This document shows positions 1 to 8,809 of a DNA stretch of 64,000 nt, in pieces. This DNA is from JBBROS01 sp963792675 (lineage in GTDB: Bacteria; Pseudomonadota; Alphaproteobacteria; Acetobacterales; Acetobacteraceae): the NCBI GenBank assembly GCA_963792675.1, contig CAWBWT010000002.1, positions 2,604,001 to 2,668,000 on the forward strand, in the 5' to 3' direction. The translations under genes were made by a program, and so were the position numbers. The notes under the pieces were generated by a model, which was not told the DNA's origin, ran no database searches, and saw nothing but the letters and a program-made list of their open reading frames with translations. Position 1 is the stretch's first letter, and every line of letters starts with the position of its first letter.

Positions 1-638
1 ATATCGAAGCCGTCCTTCACCTCGGGCCAGCCGAAATAGCCGTCGCCGACCCGCGTCTGCACGTTGTCATAGCCGAGCGGGGCGAAGATCTTCGACACCG
101 CCTGCCCCAACGGCTGGATGATCTCGATCGAATAGGCCTGCTTGACGATGCGTGACAGCAGCGAGCTTTGGAACCCGCTGCCGGTGCCGACCTCGAGCGT
201 GGTGTCGCCGGGCTGCGGCTTGCACACCTGGGTCATGTAGGCCTGGCCGAGGTAGTCGCTCAGCGCCGACCCGTAGCCGAGCGCCCATGGCTTCGGGTCG
301 TCCTCATAGGCCATGCCGCCCTGCGAACGGTGCTCCGGGTAGAAGTAATGGTAGTACTCCCGCGGCACCTCGCCGAACGCGCGCAACACGGCCGGGTCGG
401 CAGTGCCGAGTCGCTCCTTGAGGTAGGATTCGATCCGCGCCATCGCCGCCGGCTTGCGCGCCTGGATGGCCTGGAACTGCGCCTCGGTGAGGTCGACCGG
501 CCGGCCCGACTTGCGCATCGCCTCGAGATAGGCGTCACGCGTCCAGCCGGGGCCGGATGCAGCATGCGCCGCGAACGGAACCGCGGCCGCCCCCGCCAGC
601 AGGGTGCGGCGGGTCAGTGGGTTGGGGATGCTTGCCAC
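1..638 (-). CDS. Exported protein-L-isoaspartate O-methyltransferase-like protein (3' end outside window)
   Basis: SAM-dependent methyltransferase of the isoaspartyl-repair (PCMT) family. About 212 residues are visible; the C-terminus lies beyond position 1. SAM motif I reads LEVGTGSGFQSS (about residues 145-156) and the family's GDGYFGWPE follows near residue 196. The start is taken as GTG 638, which overlaps the end of the upstream membrane-protein gene by 25 bp; it begins a twin-arginine-like leader (TRRTLLAGAAAVPFAAHA, residues 9-26). Known PCMTs are cytosolic, so the leader is odd. The residues between leader and motif I (about 28-140) form an unusually long N-terminal region for the family. 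Family is fairly sure; export and substrate are inference. Confidence 0.75.
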   Translation of the reverse strand, partial: MASIPNPLTRRTLLAGAAAVPFAAHAASGPGWTRDAYLEAMRKSGRPVDLTEAQFQAIQARKPAAMARIESYLKERLGTADPAVLRAFGEVPREYYHYFYPEHRSQGGMAYEDDPKPWALGYGSALSDYLGQAYMTQVCKPQPGDTTLEVGTGSGFQSSLLSRIVKQAYSIEIIQPLGQAVSKIFAPLGYDNVQTRVGDGYFGWPEVKDGFD

Positions 639-3034
639 GACAAAGACTTTCGGTGGGATGGAAAGGAGACGATGGCGAGCACATAGAGGATCGCGGCGGC
701 GAGCAGAACCCTGTCGAAGCCGAACTGCACCGCAACCAGGTTGGCCAGTGGCGTCGCGACCACGGAGAAGGCGCCGTTCAGCCCCCAAGCCCAAGGCAGG
801 AACCCGCCGCCGGCCGTCCCGGCGCGCGCCAGCCCCATCGGGAACGGCATGCCGAGCGCCACCGACACCGGCGCCGTCACCACCAGCAGCAGCGCCGCCC
901 GGACCGGGAACGGCAGCCCCAGCGTGGCCAGCAGCAGCGGCTCGAGTCCGAGCAGCACGGCGATGCACCAGGCCACGATCACGCCCCCGACCAGCCCGAT
1001 CCCATAGCGCCCGGCCCGGTCCGCGGCGAGGCTGCCGAGGCCGGAAAACACCAGCATGCCGGTCAGCACCAGGGCGAAGGCGCTGGTGCGGTCGTTGAGG
1101 TACAGGCTCGCCCGCTCGATCAGCACGATCTCGATGAACAGGAAGCCGAGACCGAGACTTGCGAAGTAGACGACCGGCTTGAGGATGGCCGGCCGCCCGG
1201 CGCCCGCGACCTTGGGCGCCAGCAGCGGCACCGCCAGGACGAGGGCGGCCAGGAGAACCGCTTGGCCGAGCACCGCGAGGTTGACGAGCTGCCCCACCTC
1301 GGGCTGCGGCAGGATCTCGATGCGCTTCAGGATGTTCGGCACCTGGCCGAGCCGCAGGATCGAGTAGAAGGCCGGCCGGTCGAGCGTGATCGGCTCGAGG
1401 TTGAAGGCGGCCTGGCTTTCGCTCGGCTCGCCCCGCAGCACGGCCCCCGCCTCGTCCGCCACCGCGTCCTCAGACCCGGCGCCCGACGTGACCTCGCCGC
1501 TCTCGAAGTTCACCGCCGGCAAGTCGTTGTAGATGCCGGCCCGCGCGGCCGCGACGTCGATCCCCGGGTAGTACGATAGGTCGAACGACCGCTCGTCGCA
1601 GAATGCCTTGACGGAGGCCAGCCGGGCCGGGTCCCAGGGTTCGAGCGAGGCCAGGATGCGCAGGTTCCAGGCCGACCGGTATACCACGACATGCGCTGCC
1701 GGGTCGGCGACGCCGGCGCGCAGCAACGCGTCCCGTACGGTGGCGAGCACACGCAGGGCATAGACCGGCAGCTCGCGGATCGAGACCGGCACCGACAACA
1801 GCCCGCCCGGCGCCAGCGCACCCAGATCGGCCGTCAGCGCTTCGGCGGAATAGGCGGTGGCATTGGCCTCCGACGCATCGAGGAAGTCGGCGGCGATATC
1901 CACGAGGTCGTAGCGCCCGCCGGCCCGGGCGGCCGCCAGCGCGCTGCCGCCGAGCAGCCGGACATGCGGGTCCGCCGCCATGGCCGGCGCGGTCCCGAGC
2001 CCGTGCTCGATCGCGTCGCGCAGCACCGGGTCGGGCTCGACCGCATCGACCCGCGCCGCCCCGAGCTGCAGCGCCTGCTGGATCCGATAGCCGCCGGACG
2101 CGCCGGCCAGCAGCACCGAGCCGCCGGGGCGCAGTTGATACGGCAGCGCATCCAGCGTCGCCGGCGCGTAGACGGCCTGCAACCCCGGCGGCTTCGGCAG
2201 GGCCGCAACCCGCGTTCCGTCGCGATACAGGCCCAAGGCGGGATCCGGCCCCGCGACGCCGAGCAAGCCGGCATTGTTCGACAGGTCCACATCGACCCGC
2301 TCAGTGAAATCGTCGAGCAGCGCATACAGGCCGCGCGGGGAGCGGACCTCCGCCACCTGTTTCGCATCTGGAGTATGAAGTGGCGCGTAGATCGCCTTGA
2401 AATCGTTGTAATCGGCCCGGCTGTCCAACAGAAGCAGCGCTTCACCCGCAAGCAGCGCCGCCACCGCGGCCAAGGCCGGCCCGCGCCGTTTGCCGAGCAA
2501 CGCACTCGCCGCCAGCGGCACCAGCAGAGCGGGTACCAGCTGGAACGGATGCACGACCGCCATCAGCGCCAGCACCGCGGCCGCGCCGACTCCCGCCCCG
2601 GTCAGGTCGAAGCCGTATACCCGGTTCACCCGGTCGCCGTTCAGCACGAACACCAGGCTGATATAAAGGCCGGTGAGAAAGAAGAACGGCAGCAGCACCG
2701 CGTAGTAGAGCGCGATGTTCCATAGCTGCGGCACGAAGGTGGCGGCGTTCTGCAGTTGCAGGGGGTTGAACGGGTTGGCCGTGGTGGCCCAGAACCCCGC
2801 CGCCGCCGCGGCGACCAACGGCCCCGGCAGCCAGGCCAGCAACGCCGCGCCGTGCCGCGCCGCCCAGTCCCGCACCAGCGCCACCCCGACGCCGCTGAGC
2901 GCGAAGCCGACCATGACGATCGAGATCACCCAGTAGCCATACTCCGACCATTTCGCGACAGCGAAGTAGCGGGTCAGCGCGATCTCGAACGCGACCGCCG
3001 CGCCCGAGACGAGGAACAATGGCCAAAGCGACAT
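614..3034 (-). CDS. Polytopic membrane protein with spermidine-synthase-like SAM domain
   Basis: About 806 residues. Roughly seven hydrophobic segments at the N-terminus (from MSLWPLFLVSGAAVAFEIAL) resemble the membrane part of transmembrane spermidine-synthase-like proteins. A soluble Rossmann-like middle follows, with a glycine-rich SAM-site motif LLAGASGGYRIQQAL and an acidic VEPDP about 25 residues on. Five to six more membrane segments end the protein. Start ATG 3034 is chosen because it opens directly into the first membrane helix; ATG 3043 (adding MQR) is equally possible. It lies 32 bp downstream of the hydrolase gene and overlaps the next gene, so the three probably form a leftward operon. 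The true substrate is unknown; polyamine synthesis should not be assumed. Confidence 0.7.
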   Translation of the reverse strand: MSLWPLFLVSGAAVAFEIALTRYFAVAKWSEYGYWVISIVMVGFALSGVGVALVRDWAARHGAALLAWLPGPLVAAAAAGFWATTANPFNPLQLQNAATFVPQLWNIALYYAVLLPFFFLTGLYISLVFVLNGDRVNRVYGFDLTGAGVGAAAVLALMAVVHPFQLVPALLVPLAASALLGKRRGPALAAVAALLAGEALLLLDSRADYNDFKAIYAPLHTPDAKQVAEVRSPRGLYALLDDFTERVDVDLSNNAGLLGVAGPDPALGLYRDGTRVAALPKPPGLQAVYAPATLDALPYQLRPGGSVLLAGASGGYRIQQALQLGAARVDAVEPDPVLRDAIEHGLGTAPAMAADPHVRLLGGSALAAARAGGRYDLVDIAADFLDASEANATAYSAEALTADLGALAPGGLLSVPVSIRELPVYALRVLATVRDALLRAGVADPAAHVVVYRSAWNLRILASLEPWDPARLASVKAFCDERSFDLSYYPGIDVAAARAGIYNDLPAVNFESGEVTSGAGSEDAVADEAGAVLRGEPSESQAAFNLEPITLDRPAFYSILRLGQVPNILKRIEILPQPEVGQLVNLAVLGQAVLLAALVLAVPLLAPKVAGAGRPAILKPVVYFASLGLGFLFIEIVLIERASLYLNDRTSAFALVLTGMLVFSGLGSLAADRAGRYGIGLVGGVIVAWCIAVLLGLEPLLLATLGLPFPVRAALLLVVTAPVSVALGMPFPMGLARAGTAGGGFLPWAWGLNGAFSVVATPLANLVAVQFGFDRVLLAAAILYVLAIVSFPSHRKSLSWQASPTH

Positions 3035-3066
3035 CCGCTGCATCCGCCCTGGCCCGCCGGGCCCGG

Positions 3067-3921
3067 TCAAGGCCAAACCCGGCGCCGGATGAACCCGCCC
3101 ATCACCGAGTTGAACCGGGCCGCGTCGTCGACGAACAAGGCATGGCCGGCGTTCTCGAACACGACCGCCTCGGCGGCCGGGTGGTGTGCGGCGAGGTTGC
3201 CGGCCTGCTCGGCAAAGCGCGGCCGCACGATGTAAAGGATCGGCTTGCGCACCGAATACACGGCGTCGCGCCAATAGCTGCGCGGCACGCCGTAGTTCGA
3301 CAGCTGCGCCGCCGCCGTCGCCGGCGTGCTCAGCGCCGCGTCGGTCAGCGCCAGCAGATAGGCCGGGCCCGGCGAGGTGCGGAACATGCCGGCCACGAAG
3401 CGCCGCATCTTCTCTTCGCGCGGCAAGCGCGGGCCGGGCCGGGCCGGCGGAGCAGGTGCCGGAACCGGCGCCGGATCCTCGCCGACCGAGTTGTCCACCA
3501 GGACCAGCCCGGCCAGTTGGCCATCGCCGTATTGCTGCACGTAGGACAGGCTATCCAGCACGCCGAGCGACCAGCCCACCAGCACCACCTGCCGCGCCCC
3601 GATCGCGGCGATGAGGTCGCCGATGTCCTCGCCGCGGCGCTGCGAATTGTAGCCGCGTGCCGGCGCCTCGCTGTTGCCCTGCCCGCGCGGGTCGAGCGCC
3701 ACCACGTGGTAGCGGGACGAGAAGGCGTCGATCTGCGGCTTGAAGATCCAGGCCGGCATGGACCAGCCCGGCACGAACACGATGGTCGGCGCGCTGCGCG
3801 ACCCGGCCTCGATCACATGCAGGCGCACCCCGTCCGAGGTGGTGAACTGCAGATCGGCCGCGCGCAGCGTCGTCGGCGCCAGCACGATCGCAAGAAGCAG
3901 CCCCAGGCACGCACGTATCAT
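3067..3921 (-). CDS. Secreted alpha/beta hydrolase
   Basis: 284 residues, alpha/beta-hydrolase fold. An N-terminal signal peptide (MIRACLGLLLAIVLAPTTLRA, cleavage probably after LRA) suggests periplasmic location. The oxyanion region FVPGWSMPAWIF is at about residues 52-63, the DPRGQGNS motif follows, the nucleophile elbow is GWSLG (Ser about 117), an acidic region lies after YSVRKPILYIV, and the catalytic His is in NAGHALFVDD near the C-terminus. The substrate cannot be told from sequence (esterase, epoxide hydrolase-like and dehalogenase-like members share these motifs). First gene of a leftward set with the SAM-domain membrane protein and the PCMT-like protein. ATG 3921 is the only start that gives a signal peptide. 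Confidence 0.75.
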   Translation of the reverse strand: MIRACLGLLLAIVLAPTTLRAADLQFTTSDGVRLHVIEAGSRSAPTIVFVPGWSMPAWIFKPQIDAFSSRYHVVALDPRGQGNSEAPARGYNSQRRGEDIGDLIAAIGARQVVLVGWSLGVLDSLSYVQQYGDGQLAGLVLVDNSVGEDPAPVPAPAPPARPGPRLPREEKMRRFVAGMFRTSPGPAYLLALTDAALSTPATAAAQLSNYGVPRSYWRDAVYSVRKPILYIVRPRFAEQAGNLAAHHPAAEAVVFENAGHALFVDDAARFNSVMGGFIRRRVWP

Positions 3922-3960
3922 GGCCGCGGTTATGGCCGGCAATGCCGAAGCCGTGTCAAC

Positions 3961-4158
3961 ATGAACCGACACAGCGAACGGATGACTAGCGTGGATGAGG
4001 GTGACGGGAGCGGCCGGGGCCGGCAATTGGCAGCGGCGGTGATCCTGCTGCTGGTGCTGGTCGGCATTGGCCTGTGGCTGTCCGGGACCCTGCGCAGCGC
4101 GTCCAGCATCCAGGACTGCGTCGCCTCCGGCCGCACCAACTGCGCGCCCATTCGGTAG
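3961..4158 (+). CDS. Small single-pass membrane protein
   Basis: 65 residues (58 if ATG 3982 is used). One hydrophobic helix (about residues 23-42, LAAAVILLLVLVGIGLWLSG) is followed by a short tail SSIQDCVASGRTNCAPIR with two cysteines eight residues apart. Short proteins with this CVxSGRTNCxPI tail occur as hypotheticals in alphaproteobacteria (from memory); no function is known to me. Divergent from the hydrolase gene, 39 bp away, so both promoters must lie in a very short space. No strong Shine-Dalgarno decides between the two starts. Confidence 0.55.
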   Translation: MNRHSERMTSVDEGDGSGRGRQLAAAVILLLVLVGIGLWLSGTLRSASSIQDCVASGRTNCAPIR

Positions 4159-4225
4159 CGGCCACGACTTTTCATGACACGCTGCCCCCGGGCGGCGCCA
4201 CGGGCGGCCGTGGTAAACCGCCGCC

Positions 4226-5101
4226 ATGCTGCAGGCCCTCGCCATCGACATCGCCCGGCTCAGCCTGTGGCTGCTGCTGCTGGCGGTCCTGTTCGTGCCA
4301 TTGGAACGGCTGTTTGCCGTGCGCCCCGCAACATGGTGGCGGCCCGGCACCGCGGCGGATCTCGGGTTTTACTTCTTGAACAGTCTATTGCCGGGCGCCG
4401 TTCTCGCTCTCCCGCTCGCTGTCGCCGCGGAAGCCGCGCATTGGGCGATTCCGGGCGCGGTGCAGGACGGGCTTGCGGCAGCACCACTGCCGGCACGCAT
4501 CGCGCTCTCATTCCTGGTTGCCGAACTCGGCTTCTACTGGGGTCATCGCTGGTCGCACGAAATCCCGCTGCTGTGGCGATTCCACGCTGTTCATCACGAG
4601 CCCGACCACCTCGATTGGCTGGTCAACACCCGCGCCCATCCGGTGGACCAGGTCTTTACCAGGTTGTGCGGCTTGGTGCCGCTTTACGCGCTCGGGCTCG
4701 GCAGCCCCGCCGGATCGGACAGTATCCTACCGGCCCTCGTGCTGGTGGCCGGCACGGTCTGGGGATTTGTGATCCACGCCAACCTACGCTGGCGCCTCGG
4801 CCCGCTCGAGGCCGTGGTGACGAGCCCGGCCTTCCACCATTGGCATCATGTCCGCACCGGGCCGATCAACCGCAATTACGCCCCGACGCTGCCCTGGCTC
4901 GACCGTGCGTTCGGCACCTTGCACCTGCCGCGTGGAGAATGGCCGAAGCAGTACGGGATCGCCGCACCGGAGGTTGACCACTGGAGGCCGCTTCAGTGCG
5001 CCAGCTCCTTCGGCATCGCCGCCGACGACCGCAGCGGCAGGTCGCGCATGCCCGCCGCCACCGCGAACGCTGCCAGCAGCACGCAAGCGCACACGCCGTA
5101 G
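4226..5101 (+). CDS. Sterol desaturase / fatty acid hydroxylase family protein
   Basis: 291 residues, integral-membrane di-iron oxygenase family. Histidine clusters typical of the family are present: HRWSHE (about 112-117), HAVHHEPDH (about 125-133) and HHWHH (about 210-214). Hydrophobic segments lie at about residues 10-30, 48-70 and 88-105. Substrate (sterol, hopanoid, carotenoid or acyl lipid) cannot be assigned. The last ~35 residues, after VDHWRPLQ, are encoded on sequence antisense to the end of the exporter gene and look like read-through of a random frame, so the true end may have been lost by a change of stop. Convergent overlap of 109 bp with the next gene. Confidence 0.8.
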   Translation: MLQALAIDIARLSLWLLLLAVLFVPLERLFAVRPATWWRPGTAADLGFYFLNSLLPGAVLALPLAVAAEAAHWAIPGAVQDGLAAAPLPARIALSFLVAELGFYWGHRWSHEIPLLWRFHAVHHEPDHLDWLVNTRAHPVDQVFTRLCGLVPLYALGLGSPAGSDSILPALVLVAGTVWGFVIHANLRWRLGPLEAVVTSPAFHHWHHVRTGPINRNYAPTLPWLDRAFGTLHLPRGEWPKQYGIAAPEVDHWRPLQCASSFGIAADDRSGRSRMPAATANAASSTQAHTP

Positions 5102-6573
5102 CCGACAGCGAAGCCGTTCGCCAGCGCCGCCCGTGCCACGTCTATCGACGCCGCACCCAGCCCGGCCAGCCCCGACCCGCCGCGCAATGAGCCGAGATCC
5201 ACCGGTTGCGTCACGCCCGCCGCCAGCAAGCCGGCGCCGAACCGTGCCGCGAGCAACGCGCCCACCACCGTGCTGCCGAACGCGCCGCCCATCGAGCGCA
5301 GGAACAGCAGCGAACCGGTCGCCGAACCGACATCGCGCCGCTCGGCCGCGTTCTGCACCTGCACCAGCACCGACGGCATCGTCATGCCGGTGCCGATGCC
5401 GAGCAGCACGGTGCATGGCAACGCCAGCCACAGCGAAGCGCCCGCAGTCATCGCCGCAAGCGCCGCGAACGCCAGCACGATGGCGCCGAGCCCGCTCAGC
5501 ACGATCGCCTTCACCCGGCCGAGCCGCCGGCACAACTGCCCCGAGATCAGCGCGCCAACCACGTTGCTGCCCAGATACGGCATCACCAGCAACCCGGACG
5601 TCGAGGCGTCGTAGCCCTGCACCAGCTGGAAATAGAGCGGCAGCAGGAACGTGGCGCCGAACAGCCCGAACGAGGTGCAGAATGCGATCGACACGCCGCG
5701 GGAGAAGGTGGCGTTGCCGAACAGCCGCGGTGGCAGGATCGGGTCCGGCGCCCGCCGCTCGTGCCACACCAGCGCGCCGATCAGCGCCAGGCCGGCCAGG
5801 AACAAGCCGCCGATCGGCGCCGAGACCCAAGCGAACTCGGTCCCGCCCCAACTCAGCAGCAGCAGCCATGCCGTGACGCCCGCCACCAGCAAGCCCGCCC
5901 CGGTCCAATCGATCCGCGCCGGCCGGCGCACGTGCCGGATCAGCAGCAGCGCCCGGTTGCATAGCAGCATGGCGATCAGGCCCAGCGGCAGGTTGGCCCA
6001 GAAGATCCAGCGCCAGGACAGGTGGTCCGACACCCACCCGCCGAGGATGGGACCGGCGATCGACGATACCCCCCACATCGAGGCCATGTAGGCCTGGTAG
6101 CGCCCGCGCTCCCGCGGCGACACCACGTCCGCGATCGCCGCCTGCGCCATCGCGAACAGCCCGGCGCCGCCCAGCCCTTGGACCGCCCGGGCTACGATCA
6201 ATTGCGGGAGGGTCTGTGCAAAGCCGCACGCCAGGCTTGCCACGATGAACAGCGCCAGCGCCGGCAACAGCAATGCCCGGCGGCCATAGATGTCGGATAG
6301 CTTGCCATAGAGCGGGGTCGCCGCCGTGCTGGTGAGCAGGTAGGCGGTGACGATCCAGGAGAGGTGCCCGAACGCGTTGAGGTCGCCGGCAATGGCCGGC
6401 ACGGCCGGGATCACCACCGTCTGGTCGAGCGACGCCAGGAAGATGCACAGCATGATCCCGGTCACAACGCGCAAGATCTGCTGGTGGGTGTAGGCCGGAA
6501 CGGCGTCCGGCACGGGGGGAGCGGTAGGCGCCTCGACGATCAGGGGCGCCGGGTCTGGGCTGACATCCGGCAT
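4993..6573 (-). CDS. MFS drug:H+ antiporter, DHA2 (EmrB/QacA) family
   Basis: 526 residues with about 14 membrane segments, the size and topology of the DHA2 family. The loop 2-3 motif GKLSDIYGRR (about 89-98), the family motif DQTVVIPAVPAIAGDL near residue 50 and the motif GPILGGWVSD (antiporter motif C) are visible. Expected to export toxic compounds across the inner membrane using the proton gradient; substrate unknown, and no EmrA-type adaptor gene is adjacent. ATG 6573 begins a 35-residue Pro-rich cytosolic lead. It follows the oxidoreductase gene after 55 bp and may be cotranscribed with it. Confidence 0.85.
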   Translation of the reverse strand: MPDVSPDPAPLIVEAPTAPPVPDAVPAYTHQQILRVVTGIMLCIFLASLDQTVVIPAVPAIAGDLNAFGHLSWIVTAYLLTSTAATPLYGKLSDIYGRRALLLPALALFIVASLACGFAQTLPQLIVARAVQGLGGAGLFAMAQAAIADVVSPRERGRYQAYMASMWGVSSIAGPILGGWVSDHLSWRWIFWANLPLGLIAMLLCNRALLLIRHVRRPARIDWTGAGLLVAGVTAWLLLLSWGGTEFAWVSAPIGGLFLAGLALIGALVWHERRAPDPILPPRLFGNATFSRGVSIAFCTSFGLFGATFLLPLYFQLVQGYDASTSGLLVMPYLGSNVVGALISGQLCRRLGRVKAIVLSGLGAIVLAFAALAAMTAGASLWLALPCTVLLGIGTGMTMPSVLVQVQNAAERRDVGSATGSLLFLRSMGGAFGSTVVGALLAARFGAGLLAAGVTQPVDLGSLRGGSGLAGLGAASIDVARAALANGFAVGYGVCACVLLAAFAVAAGMRDLPLRSSAAMPKELAH

Positions 6574-6628
6574 CTGCCTGGCTTACTCCGCCCGGGGCGC
6601 GTCGTCAGCCCCGAAATGCTGCACCTGC

Positions 6629-7895
6629 TCAGCCGGCCATCTGCGGCGCCGGACCGCGGGTGGTGTCGAGACCCGCCACCGGCGGCAGCTTGACGGTCCC
6701 GCCGCCTCGCGCAGCCTCGTAGATCGACGCCATGATCCGTTGATCCTGCAGCCCTTCCTCGCCGGGCGTGTGCGGGGTGCGTCCGGCGCGGATGCACTCG
6801 GCGAAATGGTCCATCTCCTGCGCGAACTGGTTCTTGTCCGGGTAATGCCGCTGGTCGATCGACGTCGCCTGCCCGGCCTTGCGGCCAATCCGCATCTGCA
6901 AGCCTTCGTAGCCGAACGCCGGATCGAGCGAGATCGAGGCATCCCGCAGCATGACGCCGAGCTGCCGCGCCTCGTGGTGGCTGTAGCCGCTCATGCAGTT
7001 GGCGATGACGCCGGACGGGAAGCGCAGGGTGAAGGCGGCGATGTCCTCGATCTCGCGGAACCGGGGATCGTCCTTCGGCTGCGTCATCTGCGCAGTAATC
7101 GCCATCGGCTCCTCGCCGGTCAAATAGCGGGCGGCACTGAGGCAATACAGCCCGACATCCGGCAGCGAGCCGCCGCCGGCCTGCTTCAGCACTTGCCGCC
7201 ACTGCCCGTTCGGGAGGTCGTTCTGGCCATTGACGGCACTGATGGCCCGCAACGGCCCGTATTCGCCGCCGCGCACCATGTCGATCACGGCCCGGTGGTA
7301 GGGGTTGTACTGCAGGCGATAGGCGATCATCAGCAGTCGCTTGGCCTCGGCGCAGGCGCGCACCATGCGCTCGGCGTCGGCGACGTCGGTCGCCATGGGC
7401 TTCTCGCACAGCACGTGCTTGCCGGCCTGCGCCGCGCGCACCGTGTATTCGGCATGCATGTTGTTCGGCAGCACGATGTAGACGAAGTCGATCGCCGGAT
7501 TGTCACGGATGCGGTCGAAGCTGGCGTAGTCGTAGAGGTTCTGCGGCGGCACGCCATATTGGCCGGCGACCGCCCGCGCCTTCGCCGGGTCGCCGCTGAC
7601 CAGCGCGCGTGACCCGCACATGCTTGCTGGTCAGCGTGCCCGGCAGGATCTGGTCGATCGACAGGTGCCCGAGGCCGACGACCGCGACGCCCAGCTTGCG
7701 CGTGAGCGGGTCGAAGTTGGTGGTCGGCGCCCTCAACCTCGCTGTCGGTATGCAGCTTCGGCAGCTCGACCCGGTCGCCCGTGCAGCGTGGCCGCGCAGC
7801 TCGTCGGGCTGATCCGCCTGCGCCGCGGCGCCGAGCGCCAGCGCCGGGCCGGCAATCGCGGCCCCCAGCGCCGCCCGCCGGCCCAGCGCCGCCAT
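6629..7895 (-). CDS. Tat-exported Gfo/Idh/MocA oxidoreductase (reading frame interrupted)
   Basis: About 420 residues, glucose-fructose-oxidoreductase-like. The leader GRRAALGAAIAGPALALG (from ATG 7895) is a twin-arginine signal, so the enzyme is probably periplasmic with a tightly bound NAD(P). The Rossmann motif VAVVGLGHLSID, the EKP motif (GKHVLCEKPMATD) and the GGGSLPDVGLY segment are present. The frame must change at about 7780, 7740 and 7620; at the last place one extra C after GTCACG restores the family sequence TSKHVRVTALVSGD. I consider these sequencing indels. The start overlaps the stop of the preceding SDR (TGATG) if one base near 7910 is also corrected, arguing for one operon. 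Confidence 0.75.
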
Positions 7896-8731
7896 CAGGA
7901 CGCGGTCCCCGGCTGCGGCCATCTTGCGGTGCAGCTCCGCCGTCACGCCCGGCCGGCAGGAAGTTGCGCGATCGCCGCCTGCAGCTTGTTGTGCCAGCCG
8001 GTCACCACGTCGCCCTCGCCCTTCATCATCGCGTCGAAGCCCTGCTTGGCGACCATGGCGGCGTCGTCCTTCTTCGCCGTGCCGACCTTGCGTGTCCATC
8101 ATGTCCGCCCGCTCGAAGAACTCGGTCTCGGTCGCGCCCGGCATCAGGCAGCTCACGGTCACGCCGGTGCCCTTCAGCTCGTGCCGGATCGCGAAGCTGA
8201 TGCTGTCGAGGTAGGCCTTCGACGCGTTGTAGACCGCCTGGTAGGTACCCGGCATGAAGCCGGCGATCGAGCCGGTGATCAGCACCCGCCCGTTGCCGCG
8301 CTCCTTCATGCCTTTCAGCACCTTGTGCAGCAGGTAGGTCGTGCCGGTCACGTTGGTGTCGATGACCCTGCGGACGTCGTTCCAGTCCTGGTCCACGAAG
8401 CCGCGGCCCAAGCCGCGCCCGGCATTGGCCAGCAGCGCCGCGACCGGACGCCCGTTGAGCGTGGCCAGCAGCTTGTCCACGCCCTCGACGTCGAGAGGTC
8501 GGCTTCGACCGCCTCCACGCCGGTGCCGTTCTGCCGCAGCGTGTCGGCCGCGGTGTTGATGGCGGGCTCGTCGGCGGCGATCAGCAGGTCGAAGCCGTTC
8601 CGCGCGCATTCCCGCGCCAACTCGAAGCCGATTCCGGTGCTGGCGCCGGTTACGATGGCGATCTGCTTATGCTCGGCGAGCGAGCCGCCGAACTTACTGA
8701 TGGATGACTGGTCGGGATTGAGATCGGCCAT
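7895..8731 (-). CDS. SDR-family dehydrogenase (reading frame interrupted)
   Basis: About 278 residues, short-chain dehydrogenase. The cofactor motif TGASTGIGFELA, NAGRGLGRG (NAG motif), catalytic Ser in ITGSIAG and YNASK (Tyr-x-x-x-Lys) are all visible. Start ATG 8731 has an AGGAGG site eight bases upstream, better than an ATG at 8767. Frame changes are needed at about 8500 (a base missing in TCGACGTCGAG), about 8090 (an extra C in ACGCAAGG) and near 7910-7970; after correction the C-terminus reads HRKMAAPGTAS and the stop overlaps the next start. Substrate unknown. A 78-bp gap separates it from the glycan cassette upstream. Confidence 0.75.
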
Positions 8732-8809
8732 GGGAGCCTCCTGGATCGGGTTGGTTTCCCACCCCAATGCCCGGTAAGCCCCGGCGTTGCGTCACGTTCG
8801 AGTAAGCGT

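Noticed and set aside
7503..8609. A 368-codon open frame spanning SDR and oxidoreductase pieces as one fusion protein
   Set aside because: The frame mixes the SDR C-terminal half with the Gfo leader and Rossmann motif; correcting single-base indels gives two normal genes with overlapping TGATG.
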